In this document: piece by piece, positions 9,384 through 19,010 of the stretch
Position numbering within the stretch: the stretch's first letter is position 1
How the letters are laid out: each line of letters begins with the position of its first letter
From: Variovorax sp. PAMC28562
GTDB lineage: Bacteria > Pseudomonadota > Gammaproteobacteria > Burkholderiales > Burkholderiaceae_C
Length of the DNA stretch: 64,000 bases
Direction of reading: 5' to 3'
Assembly: GCF_014303735.1 (NCBI RefSeq)
Contig: NZ_CP060296.1
Location: 941,501-1,005,500 of the forward strand
The notes under the pieces: generated by a model
The model's input: only the letters and a program-made list of their open reading frames with translations
Databases searched by the model: none
What the model was told of the DNA's origin: nothing
Position numbers and translations under genes: made by a program

Positions 9384-10334
9384 TCAGTTGCCGCTCGCCG
9401 GGCGCGCACCGGCCTTTGCCGAGGCTGCAGAAACCGTCGGCGCTGCCGGCAACCCCACGAACTCCATGATCGGCGGCAACACCGGACCGCCCAGCCATTG
9501 CAGCGGCTTGGCCACCGCACCGATCAGCGTGATATGGCTCAGGTCGTTGAACTCCCGCAACTGCACGGGTACGCCGGCGGCACGCAGACGGCTCGCCATT
9601 TGCTCTGTGTTCTGCACATAGTCGACCAGCTTGTCTTTGGTCGTGGCGATGAGGAGCGTACGCGGTGCAGCGGCCGAGACGTGCGCCATGGGTTGCGAAT
9701 CCGGCGGCGTGCCCGGCCAGTTGAAGGCGGCTTTCACCTGTGGGTCGATGGGCGGGAGAAAGTCGAACGGCCCGGCCAGTGCGATCCATCCGGCCAACTG
9801 CTTCGGGCTGGCGCCGACATCGGCCAACCAACGGTCATCGAGCGCGACCATCGCCGCGTTGTAACCGCCCGAACTGTGGCCCATCACGTAGACCTGCTTC
9901 GGATCAGCTCCCAGCCGATCCGCGTTGTCGAGCGCCCACTTGGTCGCCAGCGCGCTGTCCTGCACAAACACCGGGTATCGAAAGTCCGGCGAAAGGCCAT
10001 AGTCCGGAATCACCGCCGTCACGCCCCGCGCGGCGAGCGCCTCGCCGACGAACTTGTACATCGCGCGATCACCGCTGCTCCAGGTGCCGCCATAGAAGAA
10101 GATTACCAGCGGCCGCGCGGCGTTGGCTGCCATCGCTGAAGCCAGTGGTTTGTAGATATCAAGACGCTGCCGTGCCGCGCCGCCGTAAGCCACGTCTCCT
10201 TCGAACCGGTACGTGCTCGTAGGCACCAACCCGTTGACGATCTTGACCGGAGAACATGCCGCCAGCAGGGCGGTGAGCAGGGCAGCGAGCGCGACGCAAG
10301 CCAGCGAGCGCAAAGGCAAAAGAGTGAAGTTCAT
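9384..10334 (-). CDS. Alpha/beta-hydrolase (BD-FAE/esterase-like) lipoprotein
   Basis: 316 residues. The N-terminus MNFTLLPLRSLACVALAALLTALLAAC is a lipoprotein signal peptide with cysteine at residue 27. The catalytic domain has the oxyanion motif VIFFYGGTW, the nucleophile elbow GHSSGGYNA, and C-terminal acid and histidine candidates in IATTKDKLVDYV and FNDLSHITLIGA. This matches the carboxylesterase/kynurenine-formamidase-like branch of alpha/beta hydrolases, with FYGG in place of the more usual HGG. The substrate cannot be read from sequence. It sits alone between pyk and fba on the same strand, preceded by the intergenic repeat. Confidence 0.85.
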   Translation of the reverse strand: MNFTLLPLRSLACVALAALLTALLAACSPVKIVNGLVPTSTYRFEGDVAYGGAARQRLDIYKPLASAMAANAARPLVIFFYGGTWSSGDRAMYKFVGEALAARGVTAVIPDYGLSPDFRYPVFVQDSALATKWALDNADRLGADPKQVYVMGHSSGGYNAAMVALDDRWLADVGASPKQLAGWIALAGPFDFLPPIDPQVKAAFNWPGTPPDSQPMAHVSAAAPRTLLIATTKDKLVDYVQNTEQMASRLRAAGVPVQLREFNDLSHITLIGAVAKPLQWLGGPVLPPIMEFVGLPAAPTVSAASAKAGARPASGN

Positions 10335-10407
10335 CGGCCTTGTACGCAGAAGAACGCGCACTGGTTTCGGAAGGTACGCGAGCGTGCACATTTCTGCGGC
10401 CCAGTCC

Positions 10408-10524
10408 GGTAGGACGCCCTTCCAGAGACACCGCGGAACTGGCTCCGCCAGGCCGCTGGTGTCGCCCCCGGTCAGGGGGTGGGCGCTGTGACACGCAGTG
10501 CACAGCAACCTGGGGGCGAGCAAC
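10408..10524. repeat. GC-rich hairpin-forming intergenic element
   Basis: The gap between pyk and the hydrolase contains clustered short inverted repeats: CCCCCGGTCAGGGGG near 10467, GGCTCCGCC near 10441, and GGCC/CCGC arms. There is no coding potential. The minus-strand order (a CCCCC...GGGGG hairpin, GCGACACCAGCGGCC, GGCGGAGCC, GTTCCGCGGTGTC, CTGGAAGGGCGTCC) closely resembles an intergenic repeat I recall from many Comamonadaceae genomes. That is memory, not a search. It follows the pyk stop directly and could double as a transcript-stabilising or terminating structure. No second copy was seen in this window. Confidence 0.5.
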
Positions 10525-11979
10525 TCAGCTAGCGATGCAGATTTTCAGCATGTTGGTCCCGCCCGGCGCCCCCATCGGCTCGCCACAGGTGATCGCATAC
10601 ACATCCCCGCTTTGCACGATCCCGCGCTGCTTCAGATGCGCTTCGGCCTGCTCCAGCGCGGTGTCGCGATCGGTCTGCGAATCCATCAGAAGCGGCCGCA
10701 CGTTGCGGTACAGCGCCAGCTTGCGCTGCGTCGCCAGCCGCGAGGTCAAAGCGTACATCGGGATGTGCGCACGATGGCGACTCATCCAGAGCAAGGTCGA
10801 GCCCGACTCGGTCAACGCCACGATGGCCTTGGCGCCCAGGTGATGCGCGGTGAACAGCGCACCCATCGCGATCGACTGGTCGATGCGCGTGTAGTTCTTG
10901 CCGCTGAAGTCGGCGTCGAGCTGCAGGTCTTCGGCGGCCTCGGCGGCCTCGCAAATGCGGCTCATCTCCTGCACGGTTTCCAGCGGGTAGCGGCCCGATG
11001 CGGTTTCGGCCGACAGCATGACTGCGTCGGTGCCGTCGAGCACCGCGTTGGCCACATCGCTCACCTCGGCGCGCGTCGGCACGGGGTTGGTGATCATCGA
11101 CTCCATCATCTGCGTGGCGGTGATGACGACCTTGTCCATCTCGCGCGCCATGCGGATCATCTTTTTCTGCAGCGCTGGCACCGCCGCGTTGCCCACCTCG
11201 ACCGCCAGGTCGCCGCGCGCCACCATGATGCCGTCACTGGCGCGGATGATTTCTTCCAGCTTGGGAATCGCCTCGGCGCGCTCGATCTTGGCGATCATCC
11301 CGGGGCGATGGCCGTACTCGGAACCCGCCACGTTGCACAACTGGCGCGCCATTTCCATGTCGGTGGCGTTCTTTGGAAAGCTCACCGCCACGTAGTCGGC
11401 CTGGAAGCTCATCGCGGTCTTGATGTCTTCCATGTCCTTGGCCGTCAGCGCGGGTGCGGTCAGCCCGCCGCCCTGTTTGTTGATGCCCTTGTTGTTGGAC
11501 AGCTCACCGCCCAGCTTGACTGTGGTCATGACCAGTTCGCCCTTGACCGCATCGACCACGAGCACGATCAGCCCATCGTTCAGCAGCAGCCTGTCGCCCG
11601 GCTTGACGTCGCGCGGCAGGTCTTTGTAGTCGAGGCCGACGCCGTTGATGTCGCCTGGCTCCGTGCGCGCCGCATCGAGGATGAACTTGGCGCCCGGCTC
11701 CAAGAAGACCTTGCCTTCGGCGAACTTGCCGACGCGGATCTTCGGGCCCTGCAGGTCGGCCATGATCGCCACCTCGCGCCCGGTCTTGCGTGCCGCCTCG
11801 CGCACCATCGCTGCGCGATTGATGTGGTCCTGCGCCGTGCCATGGCTGAAGTTCAGCCGCACCACGCTGACCTTGTTCAGGATCATTTGCTCCAGTATCT
11901 CGGGCGTATTGGACGCCGGGCCGAGCGTGGCGACGATCTTGGTGGCGTGACGGGGAACGCGGGGTGCGGGGGTGTTCAT
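10525..11979 (-). CDS. pyk: Pyruvate kinase
   Basis: 484 residues; converts phosphoenolpyruvate and ADP to pyruvate and ATP. Clear family landmarks: TKIVATLGPASNTPE at the N-terminus, RLNFSHG, KIERAEAIPKLEEIIRASDGIMVARGDLAVEVG in the catalytic core, and TQMMESM followed by PTRAEVSDVANAVLDGTDAVMLS. The C-terminal allosteric domain (LGAKAIVALTESG) is complete. It lies 48 bases downstream of pgk on the same strand; the gap contains a short TTGTTCG-type tandem run. The two probably share a transcript. Confidence 0.97.
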   Translation of the reverse strand: MNTPAPRVPRHATKIVATLGPASNTPEILEQMILNKVSVVRLNFSHGTAQDHINRAAMVREAARKTGREVAIMADLQGPKIRVGKFAEGKVFLEPGAKFILDAARTEPGDINGVGLDYKDLPRDVKPGDRLLLNDGLIVLVVDAVKGELVMTTVKLGGELSNNKGINKQGGGLTAPALTAKDMEDIKTAMSFQADYVAVSFPKNATDMEMARQLCNVAGSEYGHRPGMIAKIERAEAIPKLEEIIRASDGIMVARGDLAVEVGNAAVPALQKKMIRMAREMDKVVITATQMMESMITNPVPTRAEVSDVANAVLDGTDAVMLSAETASGRYPLETVQEMSRICEAAEAAEDLQLDADFSGKNYTRIDQSIAMGALFTAHHLGAKAIVALTESGSTLLWMSRHRAHIPMYALTSRLATQRKLALYRNVRPLLMDSQTDRDTALEQAEAHLKQRGIVQSGDVYAITCGEPMGAPGGTNMLKICIAS

Positions 11980-12027
11980 GGGCTTATCTCGTGTTGTCGT
12001 TGTTCGTTGTTCGTTGTGCTTCGACGG

Positions 12028-13221
12028 TCAGCCCGCAGCGCGCTTGGACAGGATCTCGAAAGCCGGCAGCGTCTTGCCCTCCAGCACTTCGAGAAAGGCG
12101 CCACCGCCTGTCGAGATGTAGCCGATCTTGTCCTCGATGCCGTACTTTGCGATGGCTGCCAGCGTGTCGCCGCCGCCAGCGATCGAGAACGCTGCGCTCT
12201 CGGCGATGGCATGTGCCACCGTCTTCGTGCCATTGGCGAACGCGTCGAACTCGAACACGCCGAGCGGGCCGTTCCAGACGATGGTGCCGGCTTCGCGCAA
12301 CTGGGCGGCGAGCATCTCGGCTGTCTTCGGCCCGATGTCGAGGATCAGGTCGTCGTCGGCCACGTCGTTCGCAGCCTTGACCGTGGCGGGCGCATCGGCC
12401 GCGAAGGTCTTCGCGGTGACCACGTCGACCGGGATCGGCACATCGGCACCGCGCGCGCGCATGGACTCGATCACCGCTTTGGCCTGATCGAGCAGGTCGG
12501 GTTCGGCCAGCGACTTGCCGATCTTCAGACCCGACGCCAGCATGAACGTGTTGGCGATGCCGCCGCCCACGATGAGCTGGTCGACGTTGGCCGACAGGCT
12601 CTTCAATATGGTGAGTTTGGTGCTGACCTTGGAGCCGGCGACGATCGCGACCAGCGGGCGCTTGGGCTGCGCGAGCGCCTTGGTGATGGCGTCCATCTCG
12701 GCCGCCAGCAGCGGGCCGGCCGACGCGACCCTGGCGTATTGCGCAATGCCATAGGTCGTGGCCTCGGCGCGGTGCGCGGTGCCGAAGGCGTCGTTCACGT
12801 AGATGTCGCACAGCGCGGCGAGCTTCTTCGCCAGCGCCGGATCGTTCTTCTTCTCGCCCTTGTTGACGCGGCAGTTCTCCAGCAGCACGACCTGGCCCGG
12901 CTTGACGTCGACACCGTCGACCCAGTTCGCCACCAGCGGCACTTCGCGGCCGAGCAATTCGGCGAGGCGTTTGGCGACCGGCGCCAGCGAGTCGGCGGGC
13001 TTGAACTCGCCTTCGGTCGGCCGGCCCAGATGCGAGGTCACCATGACGGCGGCGCCTGAATCGAGCGCCAGCTGGATGCAGGGCACCGAAGCGCGCACGC
13101 GCGTGTCTTCGGTGATGTCGCCGGCATCGTTCTGCGGCACGTTGAGGTCCGCGCGAATGAACACGCGTTGGCCGGCGACCTTGCCGTCGGCACACAAATC
13201 GGTAAAGCGGATGACGTTCAT
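12028..13221 (-). CDS. pgk: Phosphoglycerate kinase
   Basis: 397 residues, the usual length. It transfers the acyl phosphate of 1,3-bisphosphoglycerate to ADP. Seen in order: [53 protein letters not shown], the hinge [41 protein letters not shown] and the C-terminal nucleotide loop [12 protein letters not shown]...STGGGAFLE. First gene of the pgk-pyk pair; the upstream 44-base gap separates it from azlD. Confidence 0.97.
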   Translation of the reverse strand: MNVIRFTDLCADGKVAGQRVFIRADLNVPQNDAGDITEDTRVRASVPCIQLALDSGAAVMVTSHLGRPTEGEFKPADSLAPVAKRLAELLGREVPLVANWVDGVDVKPGQVVLLENCRVNKGEKKNDPALAKKLAALCDIYVNDAFGTAHRAEATTYGIAQYARVASAGPLLAAEMDAITKALAQPKRPLVAIVAGSKVSTKLTILKSLSANVDQLIVGGGIANTFMLASGLKIGKSLAEPDLLDQAKAVIESMRARGADVPIPVDVVTAKTFAADAPATVKAANDVADDDLILDIGPKTAEMLAAQLREAGTIVWNGPLGVFEFDAFANGTKTVAHAIAESAAFSIAGGGDTLAAIAKYGIEDKIGYISTGGGAFLEVLEGKTLPAFEILSKRAAG

Positions 13222-13265
13222 GGACCGATTCTAGGAGTCGCCCCTGACGATGTCGGAATTGAGAG

Positions 13266-13616
13266 TTACCAGCCAAGCCACAGATGCAGCGGCAAATACA
13301 CCGCCATGCCGACCAGCATGGTGCCGAGCACGCCGTGCTTCCAGAAATAGTAAGCGCCGCCAGCGATCGCGGCGTAGATGCGCGCATCGTGTAGCGTGGT
13401 TACGAGGTGCCCTTGCGACATGACGATCTCGGGCGCGATCACCGCCGCCAGCGCAGCGACGGGCGCGTAGTGCAGCGCGCGATGCGCCCAGTCGGGCAGG
13501 CCCCACGGCCGGTCGAGAATGAAGAAGAAGCAGCGCGTGACGACCGTGACGCACGCGAGGCCGACGATGATGCCCATCGTGCCGATGTCGGTGCCCAGAA
13601 ACGAGAAGCCGGCCAT
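13266..13616 (-). CDS. azlD: AzlD-family branched-chain amino acid exporter small subunit
   Basis: 116 residues with about four hydrophobic helices (GIIVGLACVTVVTRCFFFIL, APVAALAAVIAPEIVM, IYAAIAGGAYYFW, TMLVGMAVYLPLHLWLGW). AzlD is the small partner of AzlC in LIV-E-type export of branched-chain amino acids and related compounds. The ATG shares one base with the azlC stop (TGATG-type junction), so the pair is translationally coupled. Confidence 0.9.
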   Translation of the reverse strand: MAGFSFLGTDIGTMGIIVGLACVTVVTRCFFFILDRPWGLPDWAHRALHYAPVAALAAVIAPEIVMSQGHLVTTLHDARIYAAIAGGAYYFWKHGVLGTMLVGMAVYLPLHLWLGW

Positions 13617-14356
13617 CAGGTGTCATCCTCCGCGCTCGGGTCGAGCCCCAACTGCTTCTCCAGCCAGAAGCACAGCAGCACCGCGACGCCGATGCCCACC
13701 ACGATGTTGAGCTTCAGCGGCAGCGCATAGGCCGCGACGGCGGTGGCGCCAGCAATCAGCGCAGCCAGCACGCGCAGCCGGGTCGTCGCCATCGAACACA
13801 GGATGCCGACCAGACTCAGCACGCCGGCGAAGGCCAGGCCCCACGACTGCGGGATCAGTTTGGCGAGAAAGACCCCGATCAGGCTCATGCCCATCCACGA
13901 TGACCAGGTCATGAAGTAGCCGCCTGCGAGGTACGCCTCCTGGCCGATCTCTTCGGCCGGCGTGGTCGGCGGTGTCGGGTACTTGCGGGTGAACATCACG
14001 TAGCTCAGGTCGGCCGTGAGATAGCCGTGCGTCATGCGGCGCCAGCGCGGCAGGTGCATCAGGTAAGGGCGCAGATGCAGGCTGAACACCACGAAGCGCA
14101 GGTTGACGCAAAAGCCTGTCGCCAGAATCACCCACGCCGGCGCGCCGGCAGCCAGCAACGGAATGGCCGCGAGTTGCGAACTCCCGGCATAGACCAACAG
14201 GGTCATCGCGACCGATTCGATCAGGCTCATGTCGGACTTGACCATGGCCACACCGGTCATCAGGCCCCAGGCGCCGATGCCGAGCGCGAGCGGCGCCATG
14301 TTGCGGGCAGCTTCGCGAAACTCTGGCTGCCGACGGATCGATCGCAGAAAGAACAT
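13616..14356 (-). CDS. azlC: AzlC-family branched-chain amino acid exporter large subunit
   Basis: 246 residues, polytopic membrane protein. The family signature region ALGIGAWGLMTGVAMVKSDMSLIESVAMTLLVYAGSSQLAAIPLLAAGAP is visible. It is followed by NLRFVVFSLHLRPYL and the charged loop MTHGYLTADLSYVMF that precede the remaining helices. It works with AzlD as an efflux permease; substrate specificity within branched-chain amino acids or azaleucine is not readable. Its start shares one base with the fmt stop, placing it at the end of the def-lipoprotein-fmt run. Confidence 0.92.
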   Translation of the reverse strand: MFFLRSIRRQPEFREAARNMAPLALGIGAWGLMTGVAMVKSDMSLIESVAMTLLVYAGSSQLAAIPLLAAGAPAWVILATGFCVNLRFVVFSLHLRPYLMHLPRWRRMTHGYLTADLSYVMFTRKYPTPPTTPAEEIGQEAYLAGGYFMTWSSWMGMSLIGVFLAKLIPQSWGLAFAGVLSLVGILCSMATTRLRVLAALIAGATAVAAYALPLKLNIVVGIGVAVLLCFWLEKQLGLDPSAEDDT

Positions 14357-15339
14357 CAGCCGCCGAAAACCCGGCCGGGCTCGATGTCGAAGCCGCGCAG
14401 GAAGTCCGCCGCCGGCAGGCGTTTGCCGCCAGCGCGTTGCAGTTCGGTCAGCAATACCGTGCCGTCCGCGGCTGCTACGGCAATGTCGGTGGGTGTTACG
14501 GCAATGACGGTGCCGGGCACTGCGCTGACTGTGGCGGTCACTTCATTGGCGTGCGGCGGCTGCACTTGTGCCGCCCATAGCTTGATCGACTCGCCGCCCA
14601 TCACAGTCGTGGCGCCCGGAAACGGATCGAAGGCACGGATGCGGCGCACGATGGTCGCGGCGGGTTGCGTCCAATCGACCGCAGCCTCGTGCTTTTCGAC
14701 CTTGTGCGCATAGGTCGTGCCCTCGTCCGGCTGCGGCATCGGGGTCAGCGTACCGGCCTCGGCGCTGCGCAGCACGTCGACGATCAGCCGCCCGCCGAGT
14801 TCGGCGAGCCGGTCGTGCAATCGTGCGGTGCTGTCGCCGCCGATGTCGATCGCCTCGACTTGCAGCATGGCGCCGGTGTCGAGGCCGACGTCCATCTGCA
14901 TGATGGTGATGCCGGTCTGCATGTCGCCTGCTTCGACGGCGCGGTGAATCGGAGCCGCGCCGCGCCAGCGCGGCAGCAAGCTCGCATGAATGTTGAGGCA
15001 GCCGAGGCGCGGCACATCGAGCACCCATTGCGGCAGGATCAGCCCGTAGGCGGCGACCACCATTACGTCGGCTTGCGCGGCTTCAAGGGTGGCGCGTGCA
15101 GCGAGGGCATCGTCAGGATATTTGCCATCGAGCCGCAAGCTGCGCGGTTGCGCGACGGGCCAGCCGTTCTGTACGGCCAGTTGCTTCACGGCAGACGCCT
15201 GCAGCTTCATGCCGCGACCGGCCGGGCGATCGGGCTGCGTCAGCACCAGCGCGATGTCAAACCCCGCCGAAGCGATGGCGTCGAGCGCAATGCGCGCGAA
15301 CTCGGGCGTGCCCGCGAAGACGATGCGCGGGCTGTTCAC
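14356..15339 (-). CDS. fmt: Methionyl-tRNA formyltransferase
   Basis: 327 residues, starting at a GTG ([18 protein letters not shown]) that overlaps the preceding lipoprotein stop by four bases. It formylates initiator Met-tRNA using 10-formyl-THF. The catalytic formyltransferase motif [28 protein letters not shown] (Asn and His of the active site) and [13 protein letters not shown] are present. The C-terminal OB-like domain ends in [19 protein letters not shown]. fmt next to def is a classic pairing: Fmt adds the formyl group that Def removes. Confidence 0.96.
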   Translation of the reverse strand: MNSPRIVFAGTPEFARIALDAIASAGFDIALVLTQPDRPAGRGMKLQASAVKQLAVQNGWPVAQPRSLRLDGKYPDDALAARATLEAAQADVMVVAAYGLILPQWVLDVPRLGCLNIHASLLPRWRGAAPIHRAVEAGDMQTGITIMQMDVGLDTGAMLQVEAIDIGGDSTARLHDRLAELGGRLIVDVLRSAEAGTLTPMPQPDEGTTYAHKVEKHEAAVDWTQPAATIVRRIRAFDPFPGATTVMGGESIKLWAAQVQPPHANEVTATVSAVPGTVIAVTPTDIAVAAADGTVLLTELQRAGGKRLPAADFLRGFDIEPGRVFGG

Positions 15340-15857
15340 CGGGGAAGCCGCTCGAACTCGAGGTCGTCGCCCGTGTGATAACGCGCCACGGCGCCCTGAG
15401 GGTCGATGTAGATATAGAGCAGGCGGCGCGTGTTCATCGACTTGTAGTGCCAGCTCCAGACCACGCCATCGAACGACGACACGCGGGTGACTTCGAGCGG
15501 CCGTCCGTAGGTACGCAACACATCGGCCTCCCGCCAGACGCCAATGCCCGGTTGAATGTCGCGATCGAACGCGCGGTCATCGAGCACCTGGCGAATCGCG
15601 ACGACGCGGCCTGCGGCGTCCAGGTCGACATCGTTGACTTCGAAGCCTGCCGGAGCGCGCGAATATTGAAGGCGTTCACCGCCGCCGGGCAGAGGGTAGA
15701 CAGCAGTGGGCTGGCCGAGGCGTTGCAATGCTTCGCCTCGCGACGTGCCCAGCGGAAGTTGGGTCGGCTCGCTGGCGCAGCTGGCCAGCACCGCGAGCAC
15801 TGCGCCGAACGACAAAGCCTTCGCCGAAAACCTGTTCCGGAGCAAAAACACTCTCAA
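15336..15857 (-). CDS. Predicted lipoprotein with SmpA/BamE-like features
   Basis: 173 residues. The N-terminus ([20 protein letters not shown]) is a lipoprotein signal with an LASC lipobox. The mature part has the tripartite [19 protein letters not shown] / GERLQYSR / [15 protein letters not shown] pattern typical of the SmpA/OmlA superfamily of small outer-membrane lipoproteins. It then repeats a similar unit ([15 protein letters not shown]...VVWSWHYKS), so it may contain two such domains. The start is TTG overlapping the def stop by four bases; GTG two codons later is an alternative. Its placement between def and fmt is known in Burkholderiales but its role is not. Confidence 0.75.
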   Translation of the reverse strand: MRVFLLRNRFSAKALSFGAVLAVLASCASEPTQLPLGTSRGEALQRLGQPTAVYPLPGGGERLQYSRAPAGFEVNDVDLDAAGRVVAIRQVLDDRAFDRDIQPGIGVWREADVLRTYGRPLEVTRVSSFDGVVWSWHYKSMNTRRLLYIYIDPQGAVARYHTGDDLEFERLPR

Positions 15858-16375
15858 GCCTGGGTTTCGCGCAACTCTTCGCGCTGGGCCTTGAGCATCT
15901 TGCTCTTGATGCGGTTGCGCTTAAGCGGCGACAGGTATTCGACGAACACCTTGCCAAGCAGATGGTCCAGCTCGTGCTGCACGCAGACCGCCAGCAGGCC
16001 TTCGGCTTCGATGGTTCGGAGCTGACCTTCGGCATCGAGCGCCGTAACCTTGACCAAAGTCGAGCGCATCACACCGTCGTAGATGCCAGGGACCGACAGA
16101 CAGCCCTCTTCATTCAGCACCTTCTCGTCGCTGGCCCAGACGATCTCCGGGTTGATCAGCACGATCGGCTCGTTGCGATGTTCGGAAATGTCGATGACGA
16201 CCACGCGCTCGTGCACGTCGATTTGCGTCGCCGCCAGGCCGATGCCCTCCGCGTCGTACATCGTCTCCAGCATGTCGGCAACCAGCGCCTTGACGCGTGC
16301 ATCGACGCCCTGCACCGGTTTTGCAACGGTGTGCAGGCGTTTGTCGGGGAAGCTCAGGATCGTTCTTTTGGCCAT
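15854..16375 (-). CDS. def: Peptide deformylase
   Basis: 173 residues; a metal-dependent hydrolase that removes the N-formyl group from nascent proteins. All three active-site motifs are intact: GIGLAATQ (motif 1), EGCLSVP (motif 2, metal-ligand Cys) and QHELDHLLG (motif 3, two metal-ligand His and the catalytic Glu). First gene of the def-lipoprotein-fmt-azlCD run, divergent from the LysM gene with 162 bases between the starts, which must hold both promoters. Confidence 0.97.
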   Translation of the reverse strand: MAKRTILSFPDKRLHTVAKPVQGVDARVKALVADMLETMYDAEGIGLAATQIDVHERVVVIDISEHRNEPIVLINPEIVWASDEKVLNEEGCLSVPGIYDGVMRSTLVKVTALDAEGQLRTIEAEGLLAVCVQHELDHLLGKVFVEYLSPLKRNRIKSKMLKAQREELRETQA

Positions 16376-16537
16376 GAAAGCGAGAAAAAGTTGTCGCTAT
16401 TTTCGCCATTTCCGCGACGCGAAGACAGCTTGCGAACTGATAAACGTTGCCCAATCAAGGGCTTCAGCGCAAAATTCATTGCAAATTGTGAGGAAACGTT
16501 TGTCCGGCGCGGCACTGTGCGTGTACATCATCAAACC

Positions 16538-17758
16538 ATGAAAAAACTCCGAACCAACGCCCGTTTGCGGCCAACCCTGCTGACGACACTCGTGGCCTCC
16601 GCGCTCCTCAGCGCCGGTCTCGGCATTGGAACGGCGGCTTCAGCACAGAATTATCCGATCACGCCCGAGCAACGCGCCGTGGCGCAGCAAACCGCTCAGG
16701 CGGGCATTCCGGTCAGCGAACTCGCGCCCAATGCACCGGACGAATACACCATCAAGCCGGGCGACACGCTGTGGGCTATTTCTCGTATGTACCTCAAGAG
16801 CCCGTGGCGTTGGCCCGAGCTCTGGGGCATGAACATCACCGAGATCAAGAACCCGCACCGCATCTACCCAGGACAGGTGCTCTATCTCGACAAGACCGGC
16901 GGCCGCGCACGCCTCAGCACGCGCCGCGGTTCCGGCATGCCGGACGGCACCATCAAGCTGTCGCCGCGCACCCGCTATGAATCGCTTTCGGGCATGGCGT
17001 TGACGACACTCAGCCCGGCGCTGATCGATCCCTTCCTCAGCGAAGCGATCATCATCGACGAGAACACCTTGATCACCGCGCCGCGCATCGTCGCCGGCAA
17101 CGACGACCGGGTGCTGCTGGCGCGCGGTGACCGCGCCTATGCCCGTGGCGAAATCAACTCGCCGCTGGTCGAGACAAGCGGCCCCATCAAGCAGTTCCGG
17201 ATTTACCGGAACGCCACGCCGCTGAAAGATCCGGCCACTGGCGAGATCCTCGGCTACGAGGCCGCCTACCTCGGCCGCGCCCGCATGGAGCGCGGCGAAT
17301 CGACGATCACCCAATTCGAAGAGGGCAAGGAAGTGACCAGCGTGGTGCCGGCCACCATCGACATCGTGGCGGCGCGCGAAGAAATGCGTGCCGGCGACCG
17401 GCTGCTGCCCGAACCGACACGCGAAGTACAGAGCTACGTGCCGCGCGCTCCAACGCAAGAAGTCAACGGCCGCATCGTCTCGGTCTACGGCGACGCAGTC
17501 ACCTTCGCGGCGACCAACCAGATCGTCGCCATCAACAAGGGACTGCGCGACGGCATGGAGAGCGGTCAGGTGCTGGCCATCCTCAAGAACGGCCAGACCA
17601 TCGTCGACAAGACCAATGGCGCCAAAGAAACGCTCAAGTTGCCTAACGAACGCATCGGCTTGCTGATGGTGTTCCGCGTTTTCAACAAGGCCTCTTACGC
17701 GCTCATCCTCGGTTCCAGCGACACGCCCAAGGCCGGCGACATCCTCGTCAATCCGTAA
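16538..17758 (+). CDS. Secreted LysM-domain peptidoglycan-binding protein
   Basis: 406 residues. A signal peptide ending around ASAQN (residues 1-37) is followed by a short linker and one LysM domain at about residues 68-118 (YTIKPGDTLWAISRMYL...WPELWGMN...NPHRIYPGQVLYL). The rest is a beta-rich region with no motif I can name. LysM binds peptidoglycan glycan chains, so a periplasmic or envelope location is expected. The arrangement def <- / -> LysM-dprA-smg is conserved in Burkholderiales; the function of the C-terminal part is unknown. dprA follows after only nine bases. Confidence 0.85.
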   Translation: MKKLRTNARLRPTLLTTLVASALLSAGLGIGTAASAQNYPITPEQRAVAQQTAQAGIPVSELAPNAPDEYTIKPGDTLWAISRMYLKSPWRWPELWGMNITEIKNPHRIYPGQVLYLDKTGGRARLSTRRGSGMPDGTIKLSPRTRYESLSGMALTTLSPALIDPFLSEAIIIDENTLITAPRIVAGNDDRVLLARGDRAYARGEINSPLVETSGPIKQFRIYRNATPLKDPATGEILGYEAAYLGRARMERGESTITQFEEGKEVTSVVPATIDIVAAREEMRAGDRLLPEPTREVQSYVPRAPTQEVNGRIVSVYGDAVTFAATNQIVAINKGLRDGMESGQVLAILKNGQTIVDKTNGAKETLKLPNERIGLLMVFRVFNKASYALILGSSDTPKAGDILVNP

Positions 17759-17767
17759 GTCGTAAGT

Positions 17768-18934
17768 TTGGAACGTGACGAACTCGCCGGCTGGCTGCGG
17801 CTTACGCTGACGCCAAGCATCGGCGACACCACAGCTCGCAAGCTGCTGGCCGCCTTCGGCTTGCCACCGCAGGTCTTTGCGCAATCCGAAGCCGCGCTGC
17901 AGCAGGTCGTATCGCCAGCACAGGCGGCGGCTCTTCGGCTGACGCCTGCGGCCCTGTCGGCGCTGGTCGACGAAACCTGGGACTGGCTGCAGACGGTCGA
18001 GTCGTCAGGTGCCACGCGACGCCTCTTGACGCTGGCCGACCCGGCTTATCCGGCCTCGCTGCTCGACATGGTCGATCCGCCGCAGATGCTCTACGTGATC
18101 GGCGCGCCGCAATTCGATCTGACCGCACTCGACCGGGCGCTCGCGATTGTCGGCAGCCGCAATCCAACGCCGCAGGGCGTATTGAATGCGCGCGACTTCG
18201 GTCGCGCCTTGGGGGAAGCGGATATCACCGTAGTTTCTGGCTTGGCACTGGGTGTCGACGGCGCTGCGCACGAAGGCGCCTTGGATGCTGCAAAAGGCAC
18301 CGATCGGTTCGCGACCATTGCGGTGGTCGGCACCGGGCTCGACAGGGTGTACCCCGCGCGCCACCGTGATCTGGCGCATCGCATCACGGCACAAGGATTG
18401 ATCGTCAGCGAATTCCCGCTCGGCACCCCGCCCCTGAACCAAAACTTTCCGAAGCGCAACCGCATCATCGCGGGCCTGACGCGCGGCACGCTGGTGGTCG
18501 AGGCCGCGCTGCGTTCCGGCTCTCTGATCACGGCGCGGTTGGCCGTCGAGCAAGGCAAGGAAGTCTTCGCCATTCCGGGATCGATCCACTCGCCCCAGTC
18601 GCGCGGAGGCCATTCGTTGATACGGCAAGGCGCCAAGCTGGTGGAGTCAGTGCAGGACATTCTTGAGGAATTGCGCTTCGATGGCGGTGCGACGTCCGCA
18701 GCGTCTTCAGCTTCAGGCGCTACAGCCGGCGGGGATAGCACCGACGACGACGAAACCGAACCGTCCTCTGGACTGTTGCACGACCTCGGCTTCGATCCGG
18801 TGAGCCTCGACGCGCTCTGTGCTCGCACCGGCTACAGCGCCGCCGAGTTGCAAGGACGGCTGCTCGAACTGGAACTCGACGGACACGTCGCGCGTCTGCC
18901 CGGCGGCCTGTTTCAGCGCATCGCCGTCGGCTGA
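17768..18934 (+). CDS. dprA: DNA-processing protein DprA
   Basis: 388 residues. DprA binds incoming single-stranded DNA and loads RecA during natural transformation. The Rossmann-like core is clear: LAIVGSRNPTPQGV, ITVVSGLALGVDGAAHEGAL, IAVVGTGLDRVYPARHRDL, IVSEFPLGTPPLNQNFPKRNRIIAGL and LRSGSLITARLAVEQGKEVFAIPGS. A C-terminal winged-helix segment follows (GLLHDLGFDPVSLDALCARTGYSAAELQGRLLELELDGHVARLPGG). The start is a TTG nine bases after the LysM stop; no closer ATG is in frame without losing the conserved N-terminal WLRLTLTPSIG. Confidence 0.95.
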   Translation: MERDELAGWLRLTLTPSIGDTTARKLLAAFGLPPQVFAQSEAALQQVVSPAQAAALRLTPAALSALVDETWDWLQTVESSGATRRLLTLADPAYPASLLDMVDPPQMLYVIGAPQFDLTALDRALAIVGSRNPTPQGVLNARDFGRALGEADITVVSGLALGVDGAAHEGALDAAKGTDRFATIAVVGTGLDRVYPARHRDLAHRITAQGLIVSEFPLGTPPLNQNFPKRNRIIAGLTRGTLVVEAALRSGSLITARLAVEQGKEVFAIPGSIHSPQSRGGHSLIRQGAKLVESVQDILEELRFDGGATSAASSASGATAGGDSTDDDETEPSSGLLHDLGFDPVSLDALCARTGYSAAELQGRLLELELDGHVARLPGGLFQRIAVG

Positions 18935-19010
18935 CTTCGATGTGGACTTCGACGTCGCATCGGCACAACGAGTCAGGGTCGATTCGAGCAGGTGGGCTAT
19001 ATTGAGCGCC

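Noticed and set aside
11980..12027. TTGTTCG tandem repeats between pgk and pyk as a phase-variable tract
   Set aside because: Only two to three imperfect units in a short spacer, with no coding or promoter context.
16376..16537. Possible sigma-70 promoter (TTGCCC, 17 bases, CAAAAT) for the LysM gene
   Set aside because: Matches are too weak to list as a feature, although a promoter must be somewhere in this gap.
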